Assembly: GCF_032452875.1 (NCBI RefSeq)
Contig: NC_083875.1
Coordinates: forward strand, 71,074,178-71,138,177
DNA: 64,000 bases
Source of the DNA: Bos javanicus
Taxonomy: Eukaryota > Chordata > Mammalia > Artiodactyla > Bovidae
Direction: 5' to 3'
In this document: positions 56,601 through 63,100 of the stretch, piece by piece
Numbering within the stretch: position 1 is the first letter of the stretch
How the letters are laid out: each line of letters begins with the position of its first letter
The notes under the pieces: generated by a model
What the model saw: only the letters and a program-made list of their open reading frames with translations
Databases searched by the model: none
Told to the model about the DNA's origin: nothing
Program-made: the position numbers and the translations under genes

Positions 56601-59399
56601 CTGATCCTGCTTGTGCAACTGGAACTCATTCATTCATTTTTGATAAAATGAATATCCCCAGAGCACTATAGGGCTTCCCAGGCTGCACTGGTTGTAAAGA
56701 ACCTGCCTGCCAAAGCGGGAGACAGAAGAGACGTGGGTTTGATTCCTGGGTGGGGAAGGTCCCCTGGAGGAGGGCATGGCAACCCACTCTAGTATTTTTA
56801 CCTGGAGAATCTCATGGACAGAGGAGCCTGGTGGGCTACAGTCCATAGGGTCGCAAAGAGTTGGACACGACTGAAGCAACTTAGCACACACATACACAGC
56901 ACACACAGAGTGCTATAAACTGGGAATGGTGGGGAGGCTGGTGTGTAAACAGCGGGAATCCAGATGTGTTCAGGGGATCTCAGAAAACAAAGCACAGTGC
57001 CTGACTCTGACCTAACATCCATGCTGATGAGAACAGGAGGCTGGAGCCAGACAGAACGTAAGACACCATGAACCCAGTGAAGAATCTGAGGCCCAGAAGG
57101 TTGCTCAAGGTCACCAAGCATGTAGGTGGCAGGGCCGGGACCAGGACTCAGATTGCCTAACCTGAGCCCTTGCCCTTTCACCACCATCGCTGTAGGTGTG
57201 GTCATTTGGTCCACAAGCCACAGCCTGAGCTGAGGACAGACCCTGTCTGCTCCTCTGTGACTTGACATCGAATGTGGACTTTTCCCTTCCTGTCTACCAG
57301 AGGTGATCTGTCCAGCGTGGCAGCAGGTGATAAATCATCCAATGGTTCTTTCAAGGACAGCACTGAAAATGCCAGCTGTCTCTTTCTCCAAGAGTTCCGT
57401 GGGCCCTTGGAAACGCTTGGCTGCTCTGGGCAGTGAAGTAATTAGGTCAAACAGCACACACCCATGAAAAGCGGAATGTTTATGTCATCCAGTGCTTGTC
57501 CACTCCTTGAAGTGAGTGGTCTCTGTCCTGGGGGCCTTGCCAGACCACAACAATGCACTAGCCAATGAGTACAATGGACTCTGGGGCTATTTGAGACCCA
57601 AGGGAACCACAAGGAGCTCACCACAACAGGGGAGGAGGAGGAGTGTCATGTGGGGTCACTACCAGCTGGCACTCAAAGTTCAAGTCCATCCAAGACCCTC
57701 AAACTTCAGTGGAAATACCCGGGAAGCTTGCAGGGGTTGGAGAACGGAGATAAGAGATGCTCTGAAGGTAAGCAGGATGAGACAAGGTGGGGACAAGGGA
57801 GAAACCTACACCCGAGAGTTAGAAGATGTAGGTTTCCATGCTTCTCTGCCACTAACCATGGGTGTGGCCTCAGACTTGCTCTCTGGAGCCTCAGATTTCT
57901 CATCTCTTGGACCAAATGACCTCTGAGCTCTTCTGCAGCAATACCATCTATGATTCTAAGATTCTCTCGGATCTACTGGCTATTATTTCCTTCAGGCTGT
58001 GATCAATGACCTAACCACATTCCTTTCTGCAGGGCGACGGCCCTATGTCTGACAGTGTGGAAACATCCTCTCCCCACAGGACAGGACAGCCCACCCTCGC
58101 CAGCAGCTCACTCTCCTTCCTCCCCACCCTCTCCAAACCACAGCAATCCCCCGGCTGCAGCAGCCTCCCTGGGGGTCAGTGGCGAGAAGATTCCAGATAA
58201 CTGGTCTCCTCTGCTCAACACAGTTCTATGGGGGGAAGGCTGGACGCTCTCTGGGCTGCAGACTCTGGAGCTAAGATTCCATTTTCTGCAGGACAGGGGC
58301 TGACACGGAGCAATGGCCTTCACAGGGCTCGGGAGAGGAAGTTTCCTACTGTGCTGTCATGTCACGTTTACAACATTCCTCTCAACAGGGTGACAGGCTT
58401 GAAAGCCTCCTATACTTTTGCTCCTTGCTCAGAAGAAAGATTTGTTTGGGACACTTAACAAAAGCCAGGCCCCTTTTTTTCTTAGCAGCTCAAGACACTG
58501 GGAGAAGTGCAAACCGTTCCCAACCTCTGGTGGCAGGGAGAGAATGTTCATAGCGCTAACCTAAGCGGGGAAAGTAAGATTTGGAATTCTGTGCCTGGGG
58601 TGGTCCACAGCCTCATGAATTCCCAGTTCTTCTCCTGGAGAAAGGGCCTGGAAATTCCAGCTTTCTCAGTGGGGCCGTGGGGAGCACTGGGTTAGGAGCT
58701 GGGAAACCTCTGTTAGAATATCCAATGGTTGCTAATATGTTGTCTTATATTGGTTGTTTACTTCCTTCTCGGGGCCTCAGCTTCCAAATCCATAAAATGG
58801 GGACAATGTTCTCTAACGCCCTTCCAGCTTGAACTACCTGGAGAGAGGTGTAGGACTGTCTAACAGAGCAGGGTGCTGGATATGTGGGTGTGCACTCTGT
58901 CATGTCTGACTCTTTGCGACCCCATGGACTAGCCCGCCAGGCTCCTCTGTGCATGGAATTCTCCAGGCAAGAATACTGGAGTGGATTTCCATTTCCTATA
59001 CCAGGGGATCTTCTCAACCCAGGGATAGAACCCGCTTCTCTTATGTCTCCTGCATTGGCAGGCGGTTCTTTACCACTAGCACCACGTGGGAAGCAGGTGC
59101 TGGAGGGAAGAGGCAAAGCCAGAAGGGACTGTAAAGGACAAAGCCAGCCCAGGCTGGGCTCCCATGTGATGCCTTCTGTGAAGAGAGGCCAAGGAACACT
59201 CTTCCCATGCCTTACCTTGCCCCAGCCGGGAGCCCGTGATGGCCTCTTTGGCACTCCCGAAGCCCAGCTCTCTGCAGACCACGCTGGCAGACACCAGGTC
59301 CCACTTGTCGTCGCAGACGGTACCCCATTCTCCATTCTTGAGCACCTCCACGCGGCCCTCCCCGACGTTGGCACCACCTCTCAATCGCACCAGTGGTTG
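17599..59399 (-). CDS. LOXL2: LOXL2, lysyl oxidase homolog 2, C-terminal 452 residues (spliced, 5' part outside window)
   Basis: Nine minus-strand exons join in frame with canonical borders and end at TAA 17601-17599. LOXL2 is a secreted copper- and lysyl-tyrosylquinone-dependent amine oxidase that oxidises lysines in collagen IV and elastin to start cross-links; nuclear roles have also been reported. The window encodes SRCR3 (59216 and 50388 exons), SRCR4 (42374 and 40186) and the catalytic domain (32720 to 17599). Human-numbered landmarks are all present: copper ligands H626, H628, H630 in WHDCHRHYH; cofactor residues K653 in GHKASFCLED and Y689 in CWDMYRHD; N-glycosylation sequons at N455 (NGS) and N644 (NGT). 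The count of 452 fits human residues 323-774 exactly. No frameshift or premature stop was seen. Confidence 0.97.
17679..18448 (-). other. LOXL2 intron 13
   Basis: About 0.8 kb between the last two coding exons. No repeat or motif stands out. Confidence 0.85.
18449..18560 (-). CDS. LOXL2: LOXL2 exon (human exon 13 equivalent)
   Basis: Acceptor gactctcccccag; donor GTAAGA. 112 bases, residues equivalent to 712-748 plus one base: VVINPNYEVAESDYTNNIMK, then CRTRYDGHRIWMYNCHIG. Its length is not a multiple of three. From memory, a human splice form lacking this exon has been reported. Confidence 0.97.
18842..19230 (+). mobile_element. L1 3' end, interrupted by a Bov-tA SINE
   Basis: Sense L1 3' sequence (ggacctattgtacagcacag; ctgaaactatcacaacactg; gctatactccagtac) ending in aataaaaag and a mixed T/A run. 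The SINE fragment at 19059-19188 splits it near its very end. Confidence 0.75.
19059..19188 (+). repeat. 5'-truncated Bov-tA SINE inside L1
   Basis: Starts in the middle of the Bov-tA body (acaacccactctagtattct) and ends gacacgactgagcaacta plus cacagcacagc. Flanked by atactccagtaca (19046-19058) and ataccccagtaca (19189-19201), a target duplication with one difference, so it inserted into the L1 copy. Confidence 0.85.
19236..19378 (-). repeat. Truncated Bov-tA SINE
   Basis: Reverse complement copy with cactcagtcatgtccgactc at the left and ccaggcaaaaatactggagt in the middle. The tRNA-like head is missing at the right. Confidence 0.85.
19786..20146 (+). mobile_element. BovB (RTE) LINE 3' end
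   Basis: Shows BovB 3' wording in sense: ccctgaatattcattggaag, ttggccacctgactcaaag, ggatgagatggttggatggc, and the ending gcaaagagttggacacaac. Its left end contains four tandem copies of a short BovB phrase at about 19787-19883. Confidence 0.85.
20430..20842 (+). mobile_element. BovB (RTE) LINE 3' end
   Basis: Sense BovB 3' segment from gaattgatgcctttgaactg through ggactgatgctgaagctgaa to agtcggacatgacttagtga. 5'-truncated and diverged, with no intact frame. Confidence 0.88.
21328..21965 (+). mobile_element. L1 fragment interrupted by a BovB tail
   Basis: L1 sequence in sense (caacagatgaaggggtaaag; caataacacagatggacttg; gtggaataagtcagag), broken at about 21590-21710 by a BovB 3' end, then resuming (gcagactcacagatatagag) to an A-rich end. 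Confidence 0.7.
21597..21705 (+). mobile_element. Very short BovB 3' end
   Basis: Only the terminal BovB stretch is present (gagtgaattccgggagatgg to gtcggacacgactgagcgac, then actgaactgaaccgaac). The flanks aacaaaaaa on both sides suggest a short target duplication in the L1 host. Confidence 0.8.
22383..22597 (-). repeat. Bov-tA SINE
   Basis: Full-length reverse complement copy. The head region contains a small direct repeat (catctcttgcatctcttgca). Confidence 0.92.
23729..23865 (-). CDS. LOXL2: LOXL2 exon (human exon 12 equivalent): cofactor tyrosine
   Basis: Acceptor gtctccacatgcag; donor GTGAGG. Encodes residues equivalent to 666-711: QKSYECANFGEQGITMGCWD, then MYRHDIDCQWVDITDVPPGD and YLFQ. 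Y689 in MYRHD pairs with K653 to form the quinone cofactor. Confidence 0.97.
23866..25017 (-). other. LOXL2 intron 11
   Basis: Starts at the weak donor GTATTC of the K653 exon. I recognise no interspersed repeat here. The 310-codon plus-strand frame at 23862-24794 is antisense to the gene and has no exon-like borders. Confidence 0.85.
25018..25133 (-). CDS. LOXL2: LOXL2 exon (human exon 11 equivalent): copper motif end and cofactor lysine
   Basis: Acceptor cccccag; donor is the unusually weak GTATTC (no G at +5). Encodes residues equivalent to 627-665: HYHSMEVFTHYDLLNLNGTK with copper ligands H628 and H630 and sequon N644, then VAEGHKASFCLEDTECEG with K653, the lysine that forms lysyl-tyrosylquinone. 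116 bases, so skipping shifts the frame. Confidence 0.97.
25599..26218 (-). mobile_element. BovB (RTE) LINE 3' end
   Basis: Antisense copy beginning with a TTCAG microsatellite (agttcagttcagttcagt), the typical end of BovB. It continues through gaccccatgaatcgcagcac, ctcatcctctgtcatcccct and gtctctgcttttgaatatgc. 5'-truncated. Confidence 0.9.
26869..27040 (+). repeat. CHR-type SINE with long A-rich tail
   Basis: gacttccctggttgagtcca head, ggttcagcccctggtcagaa, agatcccacaggcctcgcgg, then a tail with gcaatatggtaacaaattc and aataaagacttt. Confidence 0.85.
27216..27345 (-). repeat. Partial Bov-tA SINE
   Basis: Reverse complement tail and body only (cactcagtcgtgtctgactc to cattcccttctccaggggac). 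The tRNA-like head is absent. Confidence 0.88.
29297..29513 (-). repeat. Bov-tA SINE
   Basis: Full-length reverse complement copy (ttgtgtccaactctttgtga; caggcaagaacactggagtg; gccacctggaagccc). Confidence 0.92.
30773..30957 (-). repeat. CHR-type SINE
   Basis: T-run, cagattattaaatctattac, ttttggttttctggccatg, then the reverse head cttcaccactgggccaccag and ggaag. Same tail type as the plus copy at 26869. Confidence 0.85.
31092..31300 (-). repeat. Bov-tA SINE
   Basis: Full-length reverse complement copy (gttgctcagtcatgtctgac; gacaagaatactggagtagg; ctgagccaccagaggagccc). Confidence 0.92.
32236..32345 (+). repeat. CHR-type SINE, 3' part
   Basis: acatgccacaagtagagaga, ctgcatgccgcaactagaga and acgcagacccagtacagcca, then an A-rich tail. 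The head is missing. Confidence 0.7.
32720..32963 (-). CDS. LOXL2: LOXL2 exon (human exon 10 equivalent): start of catalytic domain
   Basis: Acceptor tgctcccag; donor GTGAGC. Largest exon in the window (244 bases), residues equivalent to 546-626 and part of R627. Contains APDLVLNAEIVQQSTYLEDR, FMLQCAMEENCLSASAAQ and RHAWIWHDCH, the first half of the copper motif with H626. The motif is split by the intron after this exon. Confidence 0.97.
33311..35686 (+). mobile_element. BovB (RTE) LINE, 5'-truncated, with decayed reverse transcriptase
   Basis: 2376 bp flanked by the perfect 11-bp repeat tctcctttaga (33300-33310 and 35687-35697). Reads in sense from the endonuclease region (ccagatggtcaacaccaaaa) through reverse transcriptase to the BovB tail. 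The longest frame (34432-35277) contains FIDYAKAFDCVDH, KGVHQGCILSPCLFNLYAEY and the catalytic RYADD box. The frame is broken several times (near 33816, 34036 and 34269-34424) and ends at TGA 35275, so the protein cannot be intact. It lies antisense to LOXL2. Confidence 0.95.
35748..35955 (+). repeat. Bov-tA SINE
   Basis: Full-length sense copy 50 bases after the BovB target duplication (ggcttctctggtagctcaga; caacccactgcattattttt; gtcagacacgacagtgacta). Confidence 0.92.
36185..36447 (-). repeat. CHR-type SINE
   Basis: Left end A/T-rich (ttatttatttttaaattaat), body gttgctgtgtgggacttta and tcagttgcagagaatgggct, right end with attcttaaccactggaccac. Confidence 0.75.
36862..37040 (+). repeat. CHR-type SINE with long tail
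   Basis: aacttcccgggtggtccagt head, gggttcgatccttggttgag, ccccacatgcctcgcagcca, tail gcaatattgtaacaaaatt and aataaaggc. Confidence 0.88.
37522..37712 (-). repeat. Bov-tA SINE
   Basis: Reverse complement copy (caactctgtgcgaccctatg; agtgggttgccatgcccttc; ctgagccactaggcaagc). Confidence 0.9.
38005..38222 (-). repeat. Bov-tA SINE with GGT microsatellite at its end
   Basis: Reverse complement copy whose left end is a short (GGT)n run (ggtggtggtggtggttt), then gttgctaagtcatgtctgac and ccaggcaagaatactggagt. Confidence 0.92.
38353..38575 (-). repeat. Bov-tA SINE with internal T-run
   Basis: Reverse complement copy (gttgtgtccaattctgtgtg; cccgccaggctcctctgtct). A run of 17 T interrupts the head region at about 38531. 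Confidence 0.88.
38697..38857 (-). repeat. CHR-type SINE
   Basis: tatttggctgtaccaggtct, gcatgtaggatctagtttcc, tcactggaccatcagagaag. A short (AT)n run (38676-38687) adjoins its left end. Confidence 0.75.
39660..39778 (-). repeat. CHR-type SINE
   Basis: T-rich left end, gcatgtgggatcttagtttt, right end cttaaccattggatccccag and ggaagtccc. A (GT)n run lies just upstream near 39620. Confidence 0.85.
40186..40351 (-). CDS. LOXL2: LOXL2 exon (human exon 9 equivalent): second half of SRCR4
   Basis: Acceptor ggttcatgcag with a G/T-rich rather than clean pyrimidine tract; donor GTGAGA. Encodes residues equivalent to 491-545 plus one base: ETWYWHGNINANKVVMSGVK, then CSGTELSLAHCRHDGEDVAC and YGAGVACSE, completing SRCR4. 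Confidence 0.97.
40352..42373 (-). other. LOXL2 intron 8
   Basis: About 2 kb with no Bov-tA copy. A 25-bp segment is duplicated in tandem at 41694-41743, and a possible hAT-type fragment lies at 41800-42015. Confidence 0.8.
41800..42015 (-). mobile_element. Possible hAT-type (MER1-like) DNA transposon fragment
   Basis: ggtctccacccccctggtac at the left, actcagcaggaggtgagta and gcgaagcttcatctgcctct in the middle, and ctggagaccactg at the right, resembling the non-autonomous MER1 group as I remember it. Diverged. Confidence 0.4.
42374..42541 (-). CDS. LOXL2: LOXL2 exon (human exon 8 equivalent): first half of SRCR4
   Basis: Acceptor ccctccacag; donor GTGAGA. 168 bases, phase 0 at both ends, residues equivalent to 435-490. 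Starts LRLNGGRNPYEGRVEVLVER and includes the NGS glycosylation sequon (N455) and VVCRQLGLGFASNAFQ. Skipping it would keep the frame but destroy SRCR4. Confidence 0.97.
43390..43750 (-). mobile_element. hAT-type (MER1-like) DNA transposon fragment
   Basis: ttaggaactggactgcacag and gcaagcgaagcttcacatc, then gattctgcaatatggtgagg and cataaaactggtccctggtg, the order expected for an antisense MER1-like element. The start resembles the copy at 41800-42015. Confidence 0.6.
44400..44508 (-). repeat. 41-bp inverted repeat (hairpin) in LOXL2 intron 7
   Basis: Left arm 44400-44440 and right arm 44468-44508 are reverse complements except for one position, with a 27-base spacer between. On the LOXL2 sense RNA the single mismatch becomes a G-U pair, so the arms could pair along their full length. 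No terminal inverted repeat of a known transposon was recognised. Confidence 0.9.
45007..45202 (-). repeat. Bov-tA SINE
   Basis: Reverse complement copy starting with (GTT)n (tttgttgttgtttagtcact) and ending tgagccaccagggaagct. A short deletion removes part of the tail region. Confidence 0.92.
45541..45760 (+). repeat. Bov-tA SINE
   Basis: Full-length sense copy (ggcttcccaggtggctcagc; caacccactccagtattctt), 340 bases from the opposite-oriented copy at 45007. Confidence 0.93.
46123..46451. mobile_element. TA-flanked non-autonomous DNA transposon
   Basis: Ends are inverted repeats: left tagtaagtcccctacata, right tgtaggggacttactg, each bordered by TA (46121-46122 and 46452-46453). The TA duplication points to the Tc1/mariner superfamily. 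About 330 bp with no coding frame. A second, longer copy is at 63101-63670. Confidence 0.7.
46515..46636 (-). repeat. Truncated Bov-tA SINE with clear target duplication
   Basis: Reverse complement tail and body flanked by the perfect 11-bp repeat aatcactaaag (46504-46514 and 46637-46647). It lacks the tRNA-like head, so it was 5'-truncated at insertion. Confidence 0.93.
47082..47255 (+). repeat. Bov-tA SINE with internal deletions
   Basis: tgatggcttaggtggtaaag, cctgcaatgcaggaaacctg, gggttcgatccctgggttgg, then a shortened body and taaagagtcggacaggactg. Confidence 0.9.
47481..47500 (+). promoter_or_regulatory. CTCF-like motif in LOXL2 intron 7
   Basis: ctaccagggggcagtg agrees closely with the CTCF core CCACCAGGGGGCAGTG, with one difference. 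It is not part of a recognised repeat. Confidence 0.45.
48853..49065 (-). repeat. Bov-tA SINE
   Basis: Reverse complement copy (gttgctcagttgtgtccaac; ggcaagaatactggagtggg; ggtggattctttaccactgc). Confidence 0.92.
50388..50539 (-). CDS. LOXL2: LOXL2 exon (human exon 7 equivalent): second half of SRCR3
   Basis: Acceptor ttctattcccag; donor GTGAGG. Encodes residues equivalent to 384-434: GIGPIHLNEIECTGNEKSII, then DCKFNAESQGCNHEEDAAVRC, finishing the SRCR cysteine pattern. Ends QKK in phase 0. Confidence 0.97.
51064..51263 (-). repeat. Bov-tA SINE
   Basis: Reverse complement copy (gtcgctcagtcatatctgac; caggcaagaatactggagtg; ctgagccaccaggg). Confidence 0.92.
53080..53215 (+). repeat. CHR-type SINE
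   Basis: actttcctgatgttccagtg head, gcttccactgcaggaggcat, ggggaactaagattccacat, ending in C-runs and an A-run. Confidence 0.8.
53395..54195 (+). repeat. 0.8-kb GGT/GAT simple-repeat tract
   Basis: Almost pure mixtures of GGT and GAT triplets with very few C on the plus strand. Longer phrases recur: gatgaaaatggaggcgatag at 53450 and 53912, and tgaggatggtagtggtaatgg-type phrases at 53581 and 53815, so segments were duplicated as blocks. The His-, Thr-, Ser- and Met/Val-rich frames through it are artefacts of the repeat. LOXL2 RNA reads the CCA/ATC complement. Confidence 0.95.
54866..54905 (+). mobile_element. Mariner terminal remnant
   Basis: gggttgctcaaaaagttcat followed by ttgagtttttcctgat closely resembles the inverted-repeat end of the ruminant mariner family (ggccaaaaagttcgttyggg). 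Only one end is recognisable. Confidence 0.6.
55175..55375 (+). repeat. Bov-tA SINE
   Basis: Full-length sense copy (agcttcccaagtggctcagt; gttcgatccctggatcagga; aagagttggacatggcttag). aactgctt recurs on both sides as a short, decayed target duplication. Confidence 0.93.
56355..56400 (+). repeat. Short Bov-tA 3' remnant
   Basis: Only the tail remains: caaagagttggacatgacca followed by agcgactaaaact. Confidence 0.65.
56445..56563 (-). repeat. CHR-type SINE
   Basis: ttcttttggctgcaccgctt, ggcatgcaggatattaggtc, then the reverse head cttaaccactggaccactag and ggatgtct. Confidence 0.85.
56668..56890 (+). repeat. Bov-tA SINE
   Basis: Sense copy with imperfect flanking repeats (gagcactata before, gagtgctata after). 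Ends in a CA-rich microsatellite (agcacacacatacacagcac). Confidence 0.93.
58886..59095 (-). repeat. Bov-tA SINE close to a LOXL2 exon
   Basis: Full-length reverse complement copy (tgtcatgtctgactctttgc; ggcaagaatactggagtgga). It ends about 115 bases from the donor side of the SRCR3 exon at 59216. Confidence 0.92.
59216..59399 (-). CDS. LOXL2: LOXL2 exon (human exon 6 equivalent): first half of SRCR3
   Basis: Acceptor tgtctcttcag; donor GTAAGG (plus-strand ccttac at 59210-59215). Encodes human-equivalent residues 323-383 and part of 384, starting QPLVRLRGGANVGEGRVEVL and including GEWGTVCDDKWDL and VVCRELGFGSAKEA, the classic SRCR start with its first cysteines. Human has AYIGEG where this has ANVGEG. 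The PACE4/proprotein cleavage region reported for LOXL2 lies just upstream, outside this exon. Confidence 0.97.
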
Positions 59400-60131
59400 C
59401 TGAAGAGACACACCGTTTGCTGAGCACAGCCTACTCCCCTCTCTTCACGATGCCCCCTGGCTCCCCACTCCAAACCCAGGCACCAGACTGGGAGCTGACA
59501 GTGCTCCATCTGTGTGAGCGTCTGTGGAGGGGATGGAAAGCGCGCATGCTCACTCTTCAGCTCTGCTGCATGCTCCCTTTGCAATCTTTGTCCTGGACCA
59601 CCGGGCAGCCCCTCAGGGACTCTCATCAACTCCTCATCCCACTCCATACCTGTTCTAGGGCCTAACCACTAGTACTTCCCTCCACTTCCTCACTCCAGAA
59701 CCTGAAGCTTCAGCACTATCAAAAGACGCTCCTACCCACAAAGTCTGCAGATTCCAAATGGATCCTAATTCTATCAGATGTGTAACAGAGTGCTTGTCCA
59801 GCCCTAGGGGAGATTCTGGGGCACTAAGGTGATCACACTGCAAGAATCCTGCCCTGCAGACCCATGAGAGGCAGGAGAAAGAAGACAGAGGGTGAGAGGG
59901 CGGGGCCTGACCAAGGCAGCACCAAGGCAGCCAAGACTTGGAGTTCTGCCCAGACAAGGGGATGGGGAGCCTCCCACTGGTTAAGACCAACATCTGTCCT
60001 GCAGCTGGACTTCTGCCTGGTCACTACTCCTGCTTCTGCCACCCCTGACTCTACTCCAAGCCCAGACCTGGACAGCCCTTCAGGAGATACAGCCCCACCA
60101 GACATTCAGAGAGAGTAGGTGGTTATAGTTT

Positions 60132-60351
60132 GTTGTTGTTCAGTCACTAAATCATCTCCCACTATTTTGTGACCCCATGGACTGCAGCATGCCGGTTTCC
60201 TCTGTCCATGGGATTTCCCAGCAAGAATACTGGAGTGGGTTGCCATTTCCTTCTCCAGGGGATCTTCCCAAATCAGGGATTGAACCCCCATCTCCTGTGT
60301 CTCCTGTATTAGCAGGTGGATTCTTTACCACCATGCCACCTGGGAAGCCCA
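60132..60351 (-). repeat. Bov-tA SINE with target duplication
   Basis: Reverse complement copy flanked by the perfect 10-bp repeat gttatagttt (60122-60131 and 60352-60361). Starts with a (GTT)n run. Contains a tandem tctcctgtgtctcctgt. Confidence 0.94.
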
Positions 60352-60854
60352 GTTATAGTTTAATTGCCCCTAATTGCTCACCATTGGCCTTGAAGCCTTA
60401 ATAGTCTTATGGGATTTATTTATAATTGCACAGGAGTAAGACCCACTCTTCCCAAGCATCTTAATCCCACTGGATCATACCTTACAAGATAGGAGATGGG
60501 TCATTTGACTCCCATCTGCCCACATAGCCTGCTTTGCATCAGTTTCTGTGTGTGTGTGTGTGTGTGTTTGTGTGCATGCACGCATGTTGGGGTGGGCAAC
60601 TCAGAAGGCTGTGAGGCTCTGAACTATTGATTCTATTTGATTCAATACAGAGGGAGTATGAGGTAACTGTGCAGTGCTTCTGCGTGTGGGGATCAGACCA
60701 GAGTCATTGTTCTACTTTGGCCTCTGCAGTTCACAGCCCTGGACTCCATCCCACTCACTGATGGAGGCATCCCACTTCCATCCCACCCCTGAATGAGGCA
60801 GGCCTGGTTGGTGATTGTGTCTTTCAAACATTAACATACACCAGTCACCTTGAG

Positions 60855-61068
60855 CTTCCCTCATGGCTCAGTCGGTAAAGAATCTACTTGCAATGCTGGA
60901 GACTGCAATGCATGAGATGCGATTCAATCCTTGGGTTGGGAAGATCCCCTGGAGAAGGGAATGGTAACCCCCTCCAGTATTCTTGCTTGGAGAATCCCAT
61001 GGACAGAGGAGCCTTGTGGGCTACAGTCTACAGGGTTGAAAGTGTCAGACATGACTTAGCAACTAAAA
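60855..61068 (+). repeat. Bov-tA SINE
   Basis: Sense copy (agcttccctcatggctcagt; ctccagtattcttgcttgga; gtgtcagacatgacttagca), ending in an ACC-rich run. Confidence 0.92.
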
Positions 61069-62121
61069 CCACCACCACCTCTAAGAAAACCACCACTGGT
61101 CACCTTGAAAGCCAAGACATAGAACAAGAGCTTCTGTCTCCATCTTCCAGTCAAGGTCTGCACCCCAATTTACTGACCTTGGGTAATGACCCTGGCACTA
61201 GAGGGAGAAGAAAAGAGGGACAGGGAAGGGCTGCAAAACCCCTCACTGGCTTCAGGAATCTTTATTCTAGCTTTAGCAGAACACGACAAATACAACTGCT
61301 GGATCCAGCCAGATGGCTGTAGAATCATGACCTTTCCCTTCCCCCACTTCCCTTCCCAAGCTGCCTAGCCAGATTCCAGGGTCCCCTTCCCATGGAGCGG
61401 ACCATCCGTGACTCAAGCTTGTGGGAGGCAGAGTTCCAAGTAACCTCACCCCATCTAGCAGTGGCCAGGCAGAGTCAGCTGGCCCTGGAGGAAAAGAAAG
61501 AAGGGAAAATGTGATGTAAGCCTCGCTTGATCTTTTTTTTTTTTTTAATTGGTTTGGTATAACTTGATTCCTCCACTTTCAACCACACAGTAAGAGGAAT
61601 TCCAAAACAGTAGGACCTGGTGTTCTGGATGACACATGAGGCAAGCTCAGAGGCTCAGCCTGAGGCTGTGGAAAGGATGTGGCCATCAAATCATGTGGCT
61701 GAGGGGGCAGCGAGGGCCGTGGGGGCTGGCACTGTCCAGGTGTGCCTGTGTGGCCTGCCTGCACACGTGAGATGTGTGGTCAGGTCCGTGCAGTTTGGAC
61801 GCCCCTGTGGGGCAGGGCTGAGGGTGGGGGAGGGCTGGCTGCTGGCCAGAAGTGTCTGGAAGACACCCCAAAGAGTTCCCACACCCTCTGGTCGATGCCT
61901 GGACTTGCTGCATTCACCTCATGCCTTTTATTTAAGGCTTATTCTTTTGTCCAAATACACCACCCCAGCCTTTCCAAATATAGCACCCAAAGCTGTTTAT
62001 CTGGTTTCTGCATCAGTTTCCTGTTTCTACTGGATAAGTAGATAAGAGATCACTCCCCATCCACGAGCAGGTTGATAGATGTTGATGGAGAGGAGAGATT
62101 GGAGAGGGAGATGGGGTGGGG

Positions 62122-62345
62122 GGCTTCCCAGGTGGCACTAGTGGTAAAGAACCTGCCTGCCAATGCAGGAGACACAAGAGCTGTGGGTTGGATCCTCGGG
62201 TCAGGAAGATCCCCTGGAGGAGGGTATGGCAACCCACTCTAGTATTCCTGCCTGGAGAATCCCATGAACAGAGGAGCCTGGCAGGCTATAGTCCATAGGG
62301 TGGTACAGAGTCAGACACGACTAAAGTGACTTAGCACAAATGCAC
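62122..62345 (+). repeat. Bov-tA SINE
   Basis: Sense copy (ggcttcccaggtggcactag; caacccactctagtattcct; gtcagacacgactaaagtga). Confidence 0.93.
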
Positions 62346-62670
62346 GCATGGGGGGAGAAATGGGGGAGGGGACAGCAGATGCAGAGTGGGGCTGCCTCGG
62401 CTTGGGGAGGGGCTGTTACTATCCTCCCTGCAATACCAAGTCCCAAGTTTCGTCCGGCACAGGGCGTCATTCCTTAGTAAATGATCAGCTCTCTTTCCCA
62501 CACTATCTCGCTACTGTTCCCACCCACTGGCCTGGATTAGCAGTTTCCAGAACATGCATGTCACAGAGAACCTTTAGGGATATGTGCGAAAAGGAGAATG
62601 GGAAAAAGATGAGCCAACTAGTGATTTCTGAGGGAAGAGAGAATAGTGCACTTGCTCTTCTTCAGAGGAG

Positions 62671-62892
62671 CTTCCCGGGTAGCTCAAATGGTAGTAAAGA
62701 ATCCCCCTGCAATGCGGGAGACCTGGGTTTGATCCCTGGGTTGGGAAGATCCCTGGGTTGGCATGGCAACCCACTCCAGTATTCTTGCCTGGAGAATTCC
62801 CACAGACAGAGGAGCCTGGTGGGCTACAGTCCATGGGATCACAAAGAGTCAGACAATACTGAGTGACTAACATTTTCACTTTCTTTCACTTT
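62671..62892 (+). repeat. Bov-tA SINE with 15-bp target duplication
   Basis: Sense copy flanked by the perfect 15-bp repeat tcttcttcagaggag (62656-62670 and 62893-62907). Pyrimidine-rich end (ttttcactttctttcact). Confidence 0.95.
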
Positions 62893-63100
62893 TCTTCTTC
62901 AGAGGAGTCATCAAGCCTGCCTTGGCTGGGACAGCTCAGCGGTCCTAAGGCATCAGTCAGCTGAGATGGGGATGATAATTCAGATGTGCATCCACATCTC
63001 TTCAATACAATTCTCCCCACATGCAGGTACTGACTCACAAACATACAGTGTGATAACAGGCACAGATAACATAGATGTGCTGATGACATGTTTCCATTTA

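Larger units (their letters stand above)
50540..59215 (-). other. LOXL2 intron 6, with the large GGT/GAT repeat
   Basis: About 8.7 kb. Holds the simple-repeat tract 53395-54195, SINEs at 51064, 53080, 55175, 56445, 56668 and 58886, and a mariner remnant at 54866. A MIR-like piece lies near 54720-54820. 51270-53075 and 57000-58880 show nothing I can assign. Confidence 0.85.
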
